Shown here one piece after another: positions 27,351-36,778 of a DNA stretch of 64,000 bases. Source of the DNA: Ruminiclostridium cellobioparum subsp. termitidis CT1112 (GTDB taxonomy: Bacteria > Bacillota > Clostridia > Acetivibrionales > DSM-1351); contig NZ_AORV01000026.1 of NCBI RefSeq assembly GCF_000350485.1, positions 352,827-416,826 of the forward strand. Reading direction: 5' to 3'. Each line of letters begins with the position of its first letter. Position 1 is the first letter of the stretch. Position numbers and translations under genes: made by a program. The notes beneath the pieces were generated by a model. That model was not told where the DNA came from. It did not search any database and was given only the letters and a program-made list of their open reading frames with translations.

Positions 27351-28617
27351 TTATTTCATTTCGTTTTGTAAAAAACTTACGTTAAACTTGCTTTCATCTT
27401 TGCACCGGATTTCTAAATTCTTACCAAACACGAGAACCCAATCAACTTTATTTCTGACGACCTCTTCATCATAAACACCGTTCTCGCAAATCTTTTCACC
27501 CAAGACTTTCAGAGCCCATTCTTCATCCAAAGTAGGTGAATGGGAACATACCTCTTTTCCTTTTTCAATCCTTGTTGCGCATCTCCAAACCACCTTACCC
27601 CGTTCTGTTCGTCTCCGATATGAGGCACCACAGTTACCACACACAATAAGATTTCCCAGAAGATATTTTCCATTATATTTGCTGGTACTGGATTCTACTG
27701 TACCATCTTCTTTATGAACTAGCCTTGCGCGCTTAGACATTTCTTCCTGAACCCTGTCGAACACTTCATCGGTAATAATAGCCGTATGACTATTCGTTAC
27801 ATAGTAACGATCTCTTTGACCAATATTTTTTCTTTTTCTGCCTGTTATAAAATCTTCCGTATAGGTCTTTTGTAATAGAGAATCACCCTTATATTTCTCG
27901 TTCTTCAATATCTTTTGAATAACTGCTGTTGCCCATACTTCTTTCCCCGTAGCAGTTTTAATCTGTTGTTCTTCCAGATACTCTTTTATTTGTTGCAGTG
28001 TGCTTCCTTCCAAATACAACTGATAGATTTTCCTTATGATATTAGCTTCTTCCGGCACGACTATCCATTCTTCATTGTCATACTTATAACCCATAGGTAG
28101 TTTGCCGACAAAATTGTCCCCTCTTTCAAATTTGCGTTTGTATCCATTGAACGTTTTCGCTTAAATTCCTGCTCTCCTCCTGTGCTAAAACTCCATTAAA
28201 TGCAAAATCTATTTCTTTTTCTGCTTCAAGTGAATTCAAATCTTCTTTTTCAAAATAGATATTTATACCTTTTGCTTTTAAACTTCGGATAATGGTTAAC
28301 GTATCTAGCACGTTTCTGGATAATCTGCTAATAGACTTGGTAATGATATAATCAATTTCGCCACGATAGGCCTTCTGAAGCATCGCATCAAAACCATTCC
28401 GTTTCTCTTTTCTAAGTCCACTTTCGTAATCATAAAACACACCTGCAAATTCCCATTCAGGATTTGTTTGAATCAAATCGGTATAATACCTGATTTGAAG
28501 GTCAATACTGCTTTGCTGACTTTCACGCTCAGTACTAACCCTGCAATATGCTGCGACCTTCAATTTTCCGGTATTTTTCGAAGAGTTTTTGGCTGGGATA
28601 AACGTAATCTTTTTCAT
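27351..28617 (-). pseudogene. Serine recombinase 2 (large resolvase), frameshifted
   Basis: The resolvase domain starts at 28617 (AGGAGG before the ATG): VAAYCRVST with the catalytic serine, GVFYDYESG and IITKSISRLSRN. At ~28128 the frame breaks at ENVQW, and the homology continues one frame over with GYKRKFERGDNFVGKLPMGYKY. The recombinase domain, the zinc ribbon (CGNCGASYRRR...CATRI...CSH) and the C-terminus then run intact to 27351. Read through, the protein is ~420 residues. It sits directly beside att copy 2, so it is the integrase of the 25-kb defence island. Unless the frameshift is a sequencing error, the island cannot excise by itself. Confidence 0.85.
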
Positions 28618-28660
28618 AAAAACATCCTCCTTAATAAAATTTTAGCTACTATAAGAAAAA

Positions 28661-28690
28661 GAGCGCAAAAGCAAAATTGCTCTTACGCTC
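28661..28690 (-). terminator. Terminator between att copy 2 and recombinase 2
   Basis: GAGCG...CGCTC with an inner AGCAAAATTGCT repeat forms an imperfect 30-base hairpin; on the minus strand it is followed by TTTTTCTTAT. It occupies the same position relative to att copy 2 as the 3658-3681 hairpin does to att copy 1, shielding the integrase from rlmD-side readthrough. Confidence 0.55.
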
Positions 28691-28730
28691 AAGGTTTATT
28701 ACTCATTTTCAATCATCAATGATTTTAACG

Positions 28731-28764
28731 TTGCAACAGGACTACAACCTCCACATGCCTTGAG
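28731..28764 (-). repeat. Attachment-site copy 2 (rlmD 3'-end mimic)
   Basis: This differs from att copy 1 at only 4 of 34 positions and shares the core TGCAACAGGA and TCCACATGCC with the rlmD 3' end at 30681-30708. On the minus strand it encodes SRHVEVVVLLQR and a stop, close to the real RlmD ending GHVECVILLQK. It marks the rlmD-proximal end of the ~25-kb defence island and the left end of the small Fic-bearing insert. Confidence 0.75.
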
Positions 28765-28827
28765 GCTACAAAAAAGATGCCTGGGGAGCAGGGGAGTGCC
28801 TTGGAGGAGGCTTATCGGCGGCGTGAG

Positions 28828-29604
28828 TTACCTGTAATATCTAAGAAAATCGTCGATACGTGTCCTTGTGCTCCGTCCTGGTTGGTCTGAAAACCGAATA
28901 GTTACCCATCCATCCTCTTGAGCAGATATCGTTGCAATCACACCAGAATCCATTTCCAGTTCAAGCTTTCCGCCCACACTCATGGTGAAGGGACTGTTTT
29001 TGTTAAGATACTCCTCTGTAAAAGCCCTGCTCCATTTGTATAAAGAAATTTTTGAAGTATGGCTGTATATCTGCGCCCATCTTCTGGATGTATAACAAAA
29101 ATATAAGAACGTTGTGTTCCCTTATGATATGTAAGGATATATATCCTGGCCTCTATTATAATAGTCCACTATTTCCGAAGGGCAGATGTACTTCTCTGAA
29201 TCTTTACTCCCTTTAGACTTTGTGCCAATCGGTCCATTATCAGGATCACAAAAAACAAGCTCCGATAGCTTCAAAGTTTTTAGTGCATTATCATGCCACT
29301 CATTACGATTTTCTCTTGAAATAAGATCATGATAAAAGCATGCTGATGAAAATACCTCCGCTTGCTCAATCATCAATATCGACTTATCTTCGTTCATTAC
29401 TATCTTCTTTAGTAAATCAAACAGTTCCGGATCGCGATAACGTTCTTTGTTGTTATCAAGATATGTTATGAGTTTCCCATCATTGGAACTGTCATTCTCA
29501 GTTAAATACCAGTTGATTCCTATCGTTATTCCATTTTTCTCGAGGTATCCGAGCATGCCATATTTCCCATAGTCTCCAATGTCACCAGTGTATTGATTTT
29601 TCAT
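28828..29604 (-). pseudogene. Decayed hypothetical gene (MKNQYTGDIGDYGKYG family)
   Basis: An ATG at 29604 opens a frame beginning KNQYTGDIGDYGKYGMLGYL and INWYLTEND, a conserved start of a small family that is common in bacteria and of unknown function. The frame ends at 29122, but homology-like reading continues in a second frame (TYHKGTQRSYIFVIHPEDG). A third frame then runs from about 29060 to a stop at 28828 (LYKWSRAFTEEYLNKN, EDGWVTIRFSDQPG). At least two frameshifts are needed to join them. The first 150 residues might still be made. Confidence 0.5.
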
Positions 29605-29760
29605 AGTATACCTACTTTATCTTTCCGATAATGAACTGTGCTCTTTACAGATCATTATGCTTTTGTTTTTGTAATGACTTACTTCTACATTCTTCTTGTA
29701 TGGCTTTGAAGTTTAACCTTTTTTTGACGGTAGTAATCCGTTGTTTTTTCACTAAAATCA

Positions 29761-29793
29761 TAAAAAGTACCAAACCTATATGTCTGATACTTT
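29761..29793 (-). terminator. Terminator of the Fic gene
   Basis: AAAAGTA and TACTTTT arms face each other ~26 bp below the Fic stop, and the minus strand continues into TTTATGATTTT. This is a modest A/U-flanked hairpin. The rest of 29605-29818 holds no gene. Confidence 0.45.
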
Positions 29794-29818
29794 TAAGCAT
29801 ATTTTATTATCATACTTG

Positions 29819-30580
29819 TTACATTTGCTGTATTTGATGTGATTGGTTCTGTTCCGGTATTATAGAGATATATTTATCAAGCTGTGCTTCTTCCAATTCC
29901 ACAATCATATTTGTAAAATCATCTAGTATACCTTGAGCTGCATATTTGTCTAATGCATTATAATAATCCAATCGGTTTTCTTTTGCTATAGAAATCGGTA
30001 AAAAACCACAGCCCATCAGTTGATAGTTCATAATCAGTCTAGATGTTCTGCCATTACCATCCTGAAACGGATGAATTCTAACAAATTCAGCATGTGTCCA
30101 TGCTGCTAGTTCAATTGGATTCAAATCTTTCTTATACATTAAATCTGCAAAGAAATTCTTTATCTGAATATACATTTCATTTCTTGCAGGTGGTATATGG
30201 CTGGCACCACTAATAACAACCTCTTCATTTCTATATATACCACCAACTATGATATTCTCCATGACAAGCGCATGAATGTCTTTTACTATTTTTTCACTCA
30301 AAGGGAGCCCTTCGTTGATACATTGCTTCACATAACGGAAGGCTTTTTTATGATTTATGACTTCGTATATTTCTCTAAGTGCTTTTCCGCCAATGGAAAT
30401 ACCGTCTTCCAATACTACTTTAGTTTCCATGAGCGTAAGGGTATTTCCTTCTATTGCAGTAGAGTTATGAGTAAATTCTACTTCAAACGCATTATTATAA
30501 GATTCAATTGTAACTTCATGAAGTGTATCTTTTCCCTCTTCATACAGTTTTTGTTTTTCTAATATTCTTTTAAAATCCAA
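29819..30580 (-). CDS. Fic-domain AMPylator/nucleotidyl transferase
   Basis: A 253-residue Fic protein. The core motif HPFQDGNGRTSR carries the catalytic histidine and the anion-binding loop. The N-terminal STAIEGNT helix fits the (S/T)xxxE(G/N) inhibitory motif, placing it in the self-inhibited class II. Such enzymes transfer AMP (or another nucleotide) to target protein hydroxyls. Here the inhibitory glutamate is present, so the protein should be restrained rather than openly toxic. The start is a TTG at 30580 with GAGGTG 6 bases upstream. It is the only intact gene in the small insert between att copy 2 and rlmD. The target is unknown. Confidence 0.85.
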   Translation of the reverse strand: MDFKRILEKQKLYEEGKDTLHEVTIESYNNAFEVEFTHNSTAIEGNTLTLMETKVVLEDGISIGGKALREIYEVINHKKAFRYVKQCINEGLPLSEKIVKDIHALVMENIIVGGIYRNEEVVISGASHIPPARNEMYIQIKNFFADLMYKKDLNPIELAAWTHAEFVRIHPFQDGNGRTSRLIMNYQLMGCGFLPISIAKENRLDYYNALDKYAAQGILDDFTNMIVELEEAQLDKYISIIPEQNQSHQIQQM

Positions 30581-30673
30581 GATTGCACCTCATTTCATAG
30601 TAAACTTTTATATACTAACTTTATCACCATTATAGCATATTGATTACAAATAGTAAGACAGCAATTCTTCTAA

Positions 30674-32053
30674 TTACTTCTGCAACAGGATTACGCACTC
30701 CACATGCCCCGTCCACGGAAACATATCCACCGGCTGGACTTCCTGTGCTTCAAACCCATGCTGATGCAGGTACTTCAAGTCCCGCGCCAGCGTGGACGGA
30801 TTACAGCTGACGTACACTATCCGCTGGGGCTGCATCTCCACAAGTGTGTTCAGCAGCACCTCATCACAGCCCTTCCTGGGGGGATCCACCACCACCACAT
30901 CAGCCCTGATGCCCTCAGCGTATAGCTTTGGTATGACCACCTCCGCCTCTCCTGCTATGAACTGCGTATTGGTTATGTTGTTGAGTTGGGCATTTCGTTT
31001 TGCATCCTCTATGGCGTCGGGAACCACCTCTACGCCTATAACCTTCTTTGCCTTCTCGGATAAAAACAGCGATATAGTTCCGATACCGCAGTACAGGTCA
31101 AAGACGGTTTCATTTCCTGCCAGCTGTGCATACTCCAGTGCTTTGCCATAGAGTATTTCAGTCTGTACGGGGTTGACCTGGAAAAAGGACAGAGGTGAGA
31201 TATTGAATTTATATTTTCCTATGTAGTCTGAAATAAATTCCTGCCCAAACAGGCATATATTCTTATCTCCAAGGATTATATTCGTATTTTTGGTATTTAC
31301 ATTAAGCACGATACTCTTTATATTCGGGTATTGCTCTGTAAGTTTTCCGATCAGTTCATCTGCATGAGGAAGCTTTACCCCGTTCACCACCAGAACCACC
31401 ATCAATTCATTGGTTTTGAAGCCCTTTCTGACCATAACATGGCGGAGCAGACCCTTTCCTGTCTTTTCATCATAGATGCTTATACGGTTCAGCTTGCAGA
31501 AGTCCCTGATCAGTCCTCTGATAACATTGCTCTCGTCCGGTTGAATATCACATTCGGTGCTGTCTATTATCTTGTGGGACCTGCTCTCATAAAAACCTAT
31601 TCTTACCTGGTTATCCTGCAGGCTGACCGGGTATTGCACCTTGTTCCTGTATCTGAAGGGGCTGGACATGCCTATGGTATCAAGTACCCTGACATTGTCG
31701 AGCCCGCCTATTCTCCTGATATTTTGCAGAACCGTATCCTTTTTAAAATCCAGCTGTGACTGGTAATCCATATGCTGGACGGCGCAGCCCCCGCAGCTGT
31801 CGAATACCGGGCAGAAGGGTTTAACCCTGCTTTCCGACGGCTTTTCCACCTTGACAAGCTTGCCGACGGCATAACTCTTGGTTTGTTTAACTATTTTAAC
31901 GGTTACGGTTTCCCCCGGAAGGGCTGAATCCACAAACACCACAAATCCGTCTATCTTGCCCACTCCCTGTCCCTCATGGGTAAGGCCTGTTATTTCAATT
32001 TTATAATTTTTATCTTTTGAGAAATTTTGAGAAGCCTGCTTCATTTTTATCAT
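30674..32053 (-). CDS. rlmD: 23S rRNA (uracil-C5) methyltransferase RlmD/RumA
   Basis: A ~459-residue class I SAM enzyme. An N-terminal TRAM domain (IEITGLTHEGQGVGKIDGFVVF) is followed by an Fe-S cluster motif CPVFDSCGGCAVQH, a SAM-binding FDLYCGIGTISLFL, DPPRKGCDE and the catalytic-loop SCNPSTLARD. It methylates a uridine of 23S rRNA (U1939/U747 type) using a cysteine nucleophile. The ATG at 32053 has AAAGG upstream; a GTG at 32068 is an alternative. The extreme 3' end is an integration hotspot, and two mimics of it occur further left. The final codons (GHVECVILLQK) lie inside the att core, so the inserts kept the protein end intact. Confidence 0.9.
   Translation of the reverse strand: MIKMKQASQNFSKDKNYKIEITGLTHEGQGVGKIDGFVVFVDSALPGETVTVKIVKQTKSYAVGKLVKVEKPSESRVKPFCPVFDSCGGCAVQHMDYQSQLDFKKDTVLQNIRRIGGLDNVRVLDTIGMSSPFRYRNKVQYPVSLQDNQVRIGFYESRSHKIIDSTECDIQPDESNVIRGLIRDFCKLNRISIYDEKTGKGLLRHVMVRKGFKTNELMVVLVVNGVKLPHADELIGKLTEQYPNIKSIVLNVNTKNTNIILGDKNICLFGQEFISDYIGKYKFNISPLSFFQVNPVQTEILYGKALEYAQLAGNETVFDLYCGIGTISLFLSEKAKKVIGVEVVPDAIEDAKRNAQLNNITNTQFIAGEAEVVIPKLYAEGIRADVVVVDPPRKGCDEVLLNTLVEMQPQRIVYVSCNPSTLARDLKYLHQHGFEAQEVQPVDMFPWTGHVECVILLQK
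30681..30708 (-). repeat. Attachment-site copy 3, inside the rlmD 3' end
   Basis: The 28 bp 30681-30708 share TGCAACAGGA and TCCACATGCC with copies 1 and 2; 22 of 28 positions are identical in all three. This is the chromosomal half of the original attB. Variable positions fall in the middle, and the encoded RlmD tail stays conservative. Confidence 0.75.
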
Positions 32054-32150
32054 AAGCCTTTCTGTCACTTTCCTTAATTCACAATAAGCATTCGGTCATT
32101 TTCCTTATAATAACACAACCCCAATACTGCCGCAATCATAATAAAAGCAC

Positions 32151-32198
32151 AAGGGAGCCGTTGTCCAGGGTTTGCGGACCCTGAAGAAACTCTCCCTT
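32151..32198 (-). terminator. Terminator of the ferritin-like gene
   Basis: Nested stems (AAGGGAG/CTCCCTT outside, CAGGGT/ACCCTG inside with a 6-base loop) are followed on the minus strand by GTGCTTTTATTAT. It lies just after the ferritin-like stop and before rlmD. Confidence 0.65.
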
Positions 32199-32223
32199 AT
32201 GCCTTTGATGTATGCCTGATGAA

Positions 32224-32439
32224 TCAGTGCTCCCGCCTGTAGTCCAATAACATCTCACGAAGTTTGGAAGCATGCATTCCTTCATCTTCTGCGAAATCCT
32301 TGAATACCTGTTTTATTTCGCCGTCTTCAACCCTCTTGGAATACATTTCGTAATCACGCACCAGTTCCATGGAATTTTCCCATGCTCTCAGCAGTCTGTC
32401 ATAGGTTGTTATTTTAACTTCATTATCTAAAGTTGACAT
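32224..32439 (-). CDS. Small ferritin-like/rubrerythrin-like protein (71 aa)
   Basis: Two helices with acidic and histidine residues: YDRLLRAWENSMELVRDYEMY and VFKDFAEDEGMHASKLREML. The ExxH arrangement is like half of a rubrerythrin four-helix bundle, so a dimer could form a di-iron site. The ATG at 32439 is preferred over an in-frame start 14 codons earlier because GGAGG lies 7-8 bases upstream. Short members of this family are common in Clostridia and have no settled function. Confidence 0.65.
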   Translation of the reverse strand: MSTLDNEVKITTYDRLLRAWENSMELVRDYEMYSKRVEDGEIKQVFKDFAEDEGMHASKLREMLLDYRREH

Positions 32440-32707
32440 TTGACTCCACCTCCGTAAATCTATTATCTGCATTTTCCGCATAAGTAATTCATTTAATACG
32501 ATTAAAAATCTTTAAAAAAATTTTTTCATACCAACCCATGCAAATATTGCGAACATAAAAGAAAATCCGGTGGTTATTCTAATAATGAAAAGATTTTTTA
32601 TGATGCAATTTCAATTACTGTAATCCCCAATTATTGTAATTCAAATTATAAGAAACCTGAACCAGATGTACGTTAAGTATATAAATTTAAAGAATGGAGG
32701 TCCATTC

Positions 32708-33268
32708 ATGGGCATTGTTTATATAATATTAATAGTGATAGCTTTTGTTCTTTTGCTTGTGTTTGCATTTGATGCAAAAGTAAAATTAGTATTTGATACC
32801 GACCGCAATGATATGCATCTGTCCGTAAACTGGATATATCCCTTTATAAAAGGAACAGTTTCCATTGAGAACTGGCATCCTGCGATTGATGTATATATAT
32901 TCCGGATGCATTTGTTCAAAAAAACCATTAAAGCCGGGAGTAATGGAATACTTTCTAGAGGCAAAAAAAGTGGGAAAGGTATCAGAAAAACTGATCTTTT
33001 AAAAATATTTAATTTGAAAGAGATAAGTATTAATACAAAATACGGCTTCACCAATCCTTCTGCAACAGGCATCGCCTGCGGAGCCTTTAATACGGCTTCA
33101 CAGTTTATAAATATAGATTCTCTGAGTCAAATACCGGATTTTATGTCTGCCCATGACTATATTTATTTTGATGCAGAAGCAAGTGTAAACTTGGGTGCCT
33201 CACTAACCAACCTAATAAAATACTACAGAAACAGGAGGAACTTACAATGGATCAAAACACAAGCTTGA
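32708..33268 (+). CDS. ytfI: DUF2953 membrane-anchored protein (YtfI-like)
   Basis: A 186-residue protein with one N-terminal membrane helix (IVYIILIVIAFVLLLVFAF) and a beta-rich remainder typical of DUF2953. The start at 32708 follows GGAGG by 7 bases; a longer frame from 32666 lacks a ribosome site. Its end overlaps the ytfJ start by 22 bp. The pair ytfI-ytfJ is conserved in endospore formers and is usually expressed in the forespore. Confidence 0.75.
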   Translation: MGIVYIILIVIAFVLLLVFAFDAKVKLVFDTDRNDMHLSVNWIYPFIKGTVSIENWHPAIDVYIFRMHLFKKTIKAGSNGILSRGKKSGKGIRKTDLLKIFNLKEISINTKYGFTNPSATGIACGAFNTASQFINIDSLSQIPDFMSAHDYIYFDAEASVNLGASLTNLIKYYRNRRNLQWIKTQA

Positions 33269-33741
33269 CACAGAATGTTGACGCACTTTTTTCAAACCTC
33301 GAAGGTTTCACCCAGAGTGAAGGGCTTATAGGCAAGCCGGTAACCCATTCTGATAAAACTTTCCTGCCGGTTGTTTCCCTTACTTTGGGATACGGCAGCG
33401 GCAATTCGGCTTCAAAATCCCAGCCGGGTTCTTCATCTACAATCTCACCCGGTATGAATTCAATGTCCGGAGCCGGAAATATGGCTGGAGGAGCTCTTGG
33501 CCTGGGTGCAAAATTAAGCACCGATGCCGTAATCGTTATTGACAAGGACAATGTATCCCTGCTGTCGCTTAACAGTACTGCCGCAGGTCAGCTGATGGAC
33601 AAAATACCCCAGATTATTTCCGGAATGACCGGCAAGCAGCAGAGCGGTCAGGCACAGGGACAGAGCCAGCAGGGGCAACAGGGACAACAGGGGCAGCCGA
33701 ACATGGAGCAGTCCCGGTCACAGCAGGATCAGAGCAAGTAG
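33247..33741 (+). CDS. ytfJ: GerW-family sporulation protein YtfJ
   Basis: A 164-residue protein with the GerW core: NVDALFSNLEGF, LIGKPVTH, TFLPVVSLTLGYGSG and LGLGAKLSTDAVIVID. The last ~40 residues are a low-complexity Gln/Gly/Ser tail (GQAQGQSQQGQQ). GerW is needed for normal spore germination in Bacillus. GGAGG precedes the ATG and the gene overlaps ytfI. It is strong evidence that the organism sporulates. Confidence 0.85.
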   Translation: MDQNTSLTQNVDALFSNLEGFTQSEGLIGKPVTHSDKTFLPVVSLTLGYGSGNSASKSQPGSSSTISPGMNSMSGAGNMAGGALGLGAKLSTDAVIVIDKDNVSLLSLNSTAAGQLMDKIPQIISGMTGKQQSGQAQGQSQQGQQGQQGQPNMEQSRSQQDQSK

Positions 33742-33879
33742 ACTTTTATTTTGTGACCCCATTATTTTACAGCATACCTTATAAAAATGTGTAAAAAATA
33801 TATATTAGTTATAACCTTCATGGGCAGCTATTGCACTTGACCGTTTAAATATTCTTTAATATGAAAGGATACAGATATT

Positions 33880-34239
33880 ATGGAAAAAGTAGAAAGAAAA
33901 GAAAAATCGGGCTTAGGTTCGTTCTTATTACGTTTGGTTGTAGGAGCAGTTATACTGGCTATAACAGCCTTTCTAACTCCCTGCTTCGCCATTTCATCCT
34001 GGTTTTCATTAATACTGGCCGCAGTTGCTTTAGCAGTGCTCGACTGGCTGGTCAATAAGATTACCGGCATCAATGCGGCACCTTTTGGCAGAGGAATATC
34101 CGGCTTCATACTGGCAGCTATTATAATATACGCCGTAAAATTCATCGTTCCCGGGTATAATGTTACCATTATAGGAGCATTAATTGCAGCTGTAATTTAC
34201 GGTGTGGTTGATGCCATTATTCCGGGACGTGCCATGTAG
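33880..34239 (+). CDS. Small four-helix membrane protein (phage-holin-family-like)
   Basis: A 119-residue protein with a charged N-terminus (MEKVERKEKSG) and four hydrophobic segments (LLRLVVGAVILAITAFL, FSLILAAVALAVLDWLV, ISGFILAAIIIYAVKFIV, IGALIAAVIYGVVDAI). It resembles the holin-like/DUF proteins often annotated as phage holin family in clostridial chromosomes. With no lysis genes around it is probably a resident membrane protein. AAAGGA precedes the ATG. Confidence 0.6.
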   Translation: MEKVERKEKSGLGSFLLRLVVGAVILAITAFLTPCFAISSWFSLILAAVALAVLDWLVNKITGINAAPFGRGISGFILAAIIIYAVKFIVPGYNVTIIGALIAAVIYGVVDAIIPGRAM

Positions 34240-34282
34240 TTTTAGGACAGGATAACTCAACAGGTTTTATATGACTTGTCAT

Positions 34283-34336
34283 TTGAAGAAGCCGGAAATT
34301 CCGGCTTCTTCAAAAAAAATGTCCCTTTGCAGGGAC
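34283..34336 (-). terminator. Compound palindrome and terminator between convergent genes
   Basis: 34321-34336 is a GTCCCT/AGGGAC stem with a 4-base loop, followed on the minus strand by ATTTTTTTT: a good terminator for the chemoreceptor. Next to it, 34283-34313 is a nearly perfect 31-bp palindrome (15-base arms around one base) that could end the plus-strand gene. Confidence 0.75.
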
Positions 34337-34453
34337 AAAAAGTTATTATTTGAATCAGTATGCCGTTATATTAAGTATTCCACATTGCAGTAGGGTTATA
34401 CCTTTAATTTCCAACTATTTTTCTTGTAACAGGTATAAAACTGCATTGCAGCA

Positions 34454-36778
34454 TCATATTTTCACCCTGTCGGATATGTTTTTCAAATCGCCGGATGCCT
34501 CATTCAGGAGCTGTGAAATCTGGTCGAGGTCCTTTAATGTGTTTGTTTGCAGCTCAATTATGTCATTAATATTATCACCGGCAGCCGAAGTCTCCGATAC
34601 GGCTTTTGACATTGAATCCACCGCCTCGATGAACTGAATGGTAGATTCATAATGATCATGGGCTTTATCAGCCGATTCCTTTATCGTCTGTGAAACAAGA
34701 TTTACAGATTCAATTATCTCCGATATGCCTTCCTTTACATCATTTATTCTGGAGGCGCCGTCTTCAACACCGACAACTCCCAGATTCATTTTTTCAACTG
34801 CAAAGCTGATACTTGACTGTATTTCCTTTATCTGGTTCTTAATTTCTCCCGCAGACTGATTGCTTGCGTTTGAAAGCTTTCGTATTTCATCGGCAACTAC
34901 CGCAAAGCCTTTTCCCTGCTGCCCTGCCCTATTTGCTTCAATAGCCGCGTTAAGCGCCAGGAGGTTGGTCTGGGAAGCAATTTGAGTAATTGTATTGGTT
35001 ATTTCTCCTATCTTTCCAGAGGATTCCTCAAGCTTTGATATGGAAGCAGCAATGGATTTTACAGTTTCATTTACGGTATTTATAACCACTTCTGCTTCTT
35101 CCACCGTCTTTTCCCTGGACTTTGCAAGCTCTATGGCTTTTTTGCTGTCGTCGGCAGCCTTCTGGGTCTGAAGTGAAACACTTTTTACATCCGTTATGAT
35201 ACTCTCGGTGTCAATTGACCTGCCCGACACCTGAACAGGGTTTTTCCTGTTATTTGAAATTTTATTTACGCTCTCACGGTTCTGGCTGACCAGTACAATG
35301 AGCCGCTGCTTAAGATCGCTTATTTCATTGGTGGTATCCCTGAACTGCTCCACCATCTTTTGCTGTCCGTCCAGGACACTGTTGACCTTCCTGCCCAACC
35401 CGCCTATCTCTCCGCCGGCCTTTATGTCTGCCCGCACCGTCAGATCCCCTTTTTCAACACGTGACAGGATAGCTGCCAGAGAATTTATGGGATTTGCAAT
35501 TTTTTTTGATAAAACAAGTGCAAGAACCATGCCCGCCGATATGGATAATATGGTTATTGCTATCAATATCCAGAATATGGCGGTTTTTATCTGTCCCGAG
35601 GTTTTGATATCCTGAGCCAGATACCCGTTAAAGGAAAGCCTCAGCTTATTGATATTATCTGTAAATTCCCTGTTCATTTCTGTCATGCTGGTATAACCGT
35701 TGGCTATTGCCGCCTTCTGCATTATTAAACTTCTCTTTTGCACTTCGGCGGCGGCGGCGGCGTATTCTGCATGCCGGTTTTTTATTTTATCCAGTGTCTC
35801 TTTGTTGAAGCCGCTGTCTGCAAGTTCTATCAGCAGCTGATCAATCGCCGCTTTATTCTTATTGATATCCGAAGATTTATCGTCATATGCCGAAGCGGAA
35901 TACATCAACTCCGAATTATTCTGCGCAGTCAGGTAAATAATCTCCGTCAGCTTTTGATATCGCTCAAGGTCACTTTTCAACTGTTTCATATTGAAAACCC
36001 TGTCAAATCCGAAAACCTCTGAATTCTCAAGAATCATAAGGCCGTCGGAAGCTACGTTTGTTATACCCTGCTTCAATGCCTCAATTTTTTTGTTCAATTC
36101 CTCTTCTTCATCCGAGGAAATTCCGGTATTTTCTCCGGTTGTCTGGAGTCTGCTTAAAACGTCGGCCAGCAGGTTTTTCACTTCTACGAAATCAACATCC
36201 ATTTCCTTTGAGTCAGAGTTTATAAGCTTTAATCTTCTGTTAATTTCAATGATATCAAATAATGAGCTGTCCAGTTCCTTTTCCAGGGCGGAAGCCAGTT
36301 GGTTTCTTTGTTCAAGCTGCTCCTTCTGGACATCGTCATAAATGCTTTGAACATTTTTGGACAGCCCGGCAATGCTTTTGTTGTCAAAGGCCTTGAGATC
36401 GGCAGCCATTGTATTCAGGTAGACATCGGCATACTTCCTGTTTATGTCCGACAGCTGCTGAACAGTCTCCTTGTCGGTTTGGCTGATTCCGGCGTTTAAC
36501 AGCTTGTTTGCAATATTGTCGATACTGTCTCCAAAGTCTTGAAATTCTTTGGTATCCTTATATCCCATGGAGGTTACACTTTGAGTGGCCAGCTGCTGCC
36601 TTTTTGCAGACAGCTCAGACAACTCCTGAAGCATGTCCTGGTTGGATTTGTTGATCTGTATATTATTTACCGAATCCATTACTTTATTATAGCCGAAGAA
36701 CGATATGGCCGATGAGAGCAAGGATATTACAACAACTATACTAAAAGCTCCTATAACGGTGCTCTTGACATTTTTCAT
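34454..36778 (-). CDS. Methyl-accepting chemotaxis protein
   Basis: A 774-residue chemoreceptor. The first membrane helix is at ~8-30 ([21 protein letters not shown]) and a long helical extracytoplasmic sensor of ~370 residues follows. The second membrane helix ([22 protein letters not shown]) comes before a HAMP domain ([23 protein letters not shown]). The conserved signalling hairpin is [19 protein letters not shown] and [17 protein letters not shown]. It would form dimers that control CheA through CheW. The ATG at 36778 has GGAGG 5 bases upstream. The large sensor is a helical-bimodular type whose ligand cannot be guessed. Confidence 0.9.
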   Translation of the reverse strand: MKNVKSTVIGAFSIVVVISLLSSAISFFGYNKVMDSVNNIQINKSNQDMLQELSELSAKRQQLATQSVTSMGYKDTKEFQDFGDSIDNIANKLLNAGISQTDKETVQQLSDINRKYADVYLNTMAADLKAFDNKSIAGLSKNVQSIYDDVQKEQLEQRNQLASALEKELDSSLFDIIEINRRLKLINSDSKEMDVDFVEVKNLLADVLSRLQTTGENTGISSDEEEELNKKIEALKQGITNVASDGLMILENSEVFGFDRVFNMKQLKSDLERYQKLTEIIYLTAQNNSELMYSASAYDDKSSDINKNKAAIDQLLIELADSGFNKETLDKIKNRHAEYAAAAAEVQKRSLIMQKAAIANGYTSMTEMNREFTDNINKLRLSFNGYLAQDIKTSGQIKTAIFWILIAITILSISAGMVLALVLSKKIANPINSLAAILSRVEKGDLTVRADIKAGGEIGGLGRKVNSVLDGQQKMVEQFRDTTNEISDLKQRLIVLVSQNRESVNKISNNRKNPVQVSGRSIDTESIITDVKSVSLQTQKAADDSKKAIELAKSREKTVEEAEVVINTVNETVKSIAASISKLEESSGKIGEITNTITQIASQTNLLALNAAIEANRAGQQGKGFAVVADEIRKLSNASNQSAGEIKNQIKEIQSSISFAVEKMNLGVVGVEDGASRINDVKEGISEIIESVNLVSQTIKESADKAHDHYESTIQFIEAVDSMSKAVSETSAAGDNINDIIELQTNTLKDLDQISQLLNEASGDLKNISDRVKI

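Noticed and set aside
27351..28617. Programmed frameshift in recombinase 2
   Set aside because: There is no slippery heptamer or downstream pseudoknot evident at ~28128, and large serine recombinases are not known to use frameshifting. A mutational indel is simpler.
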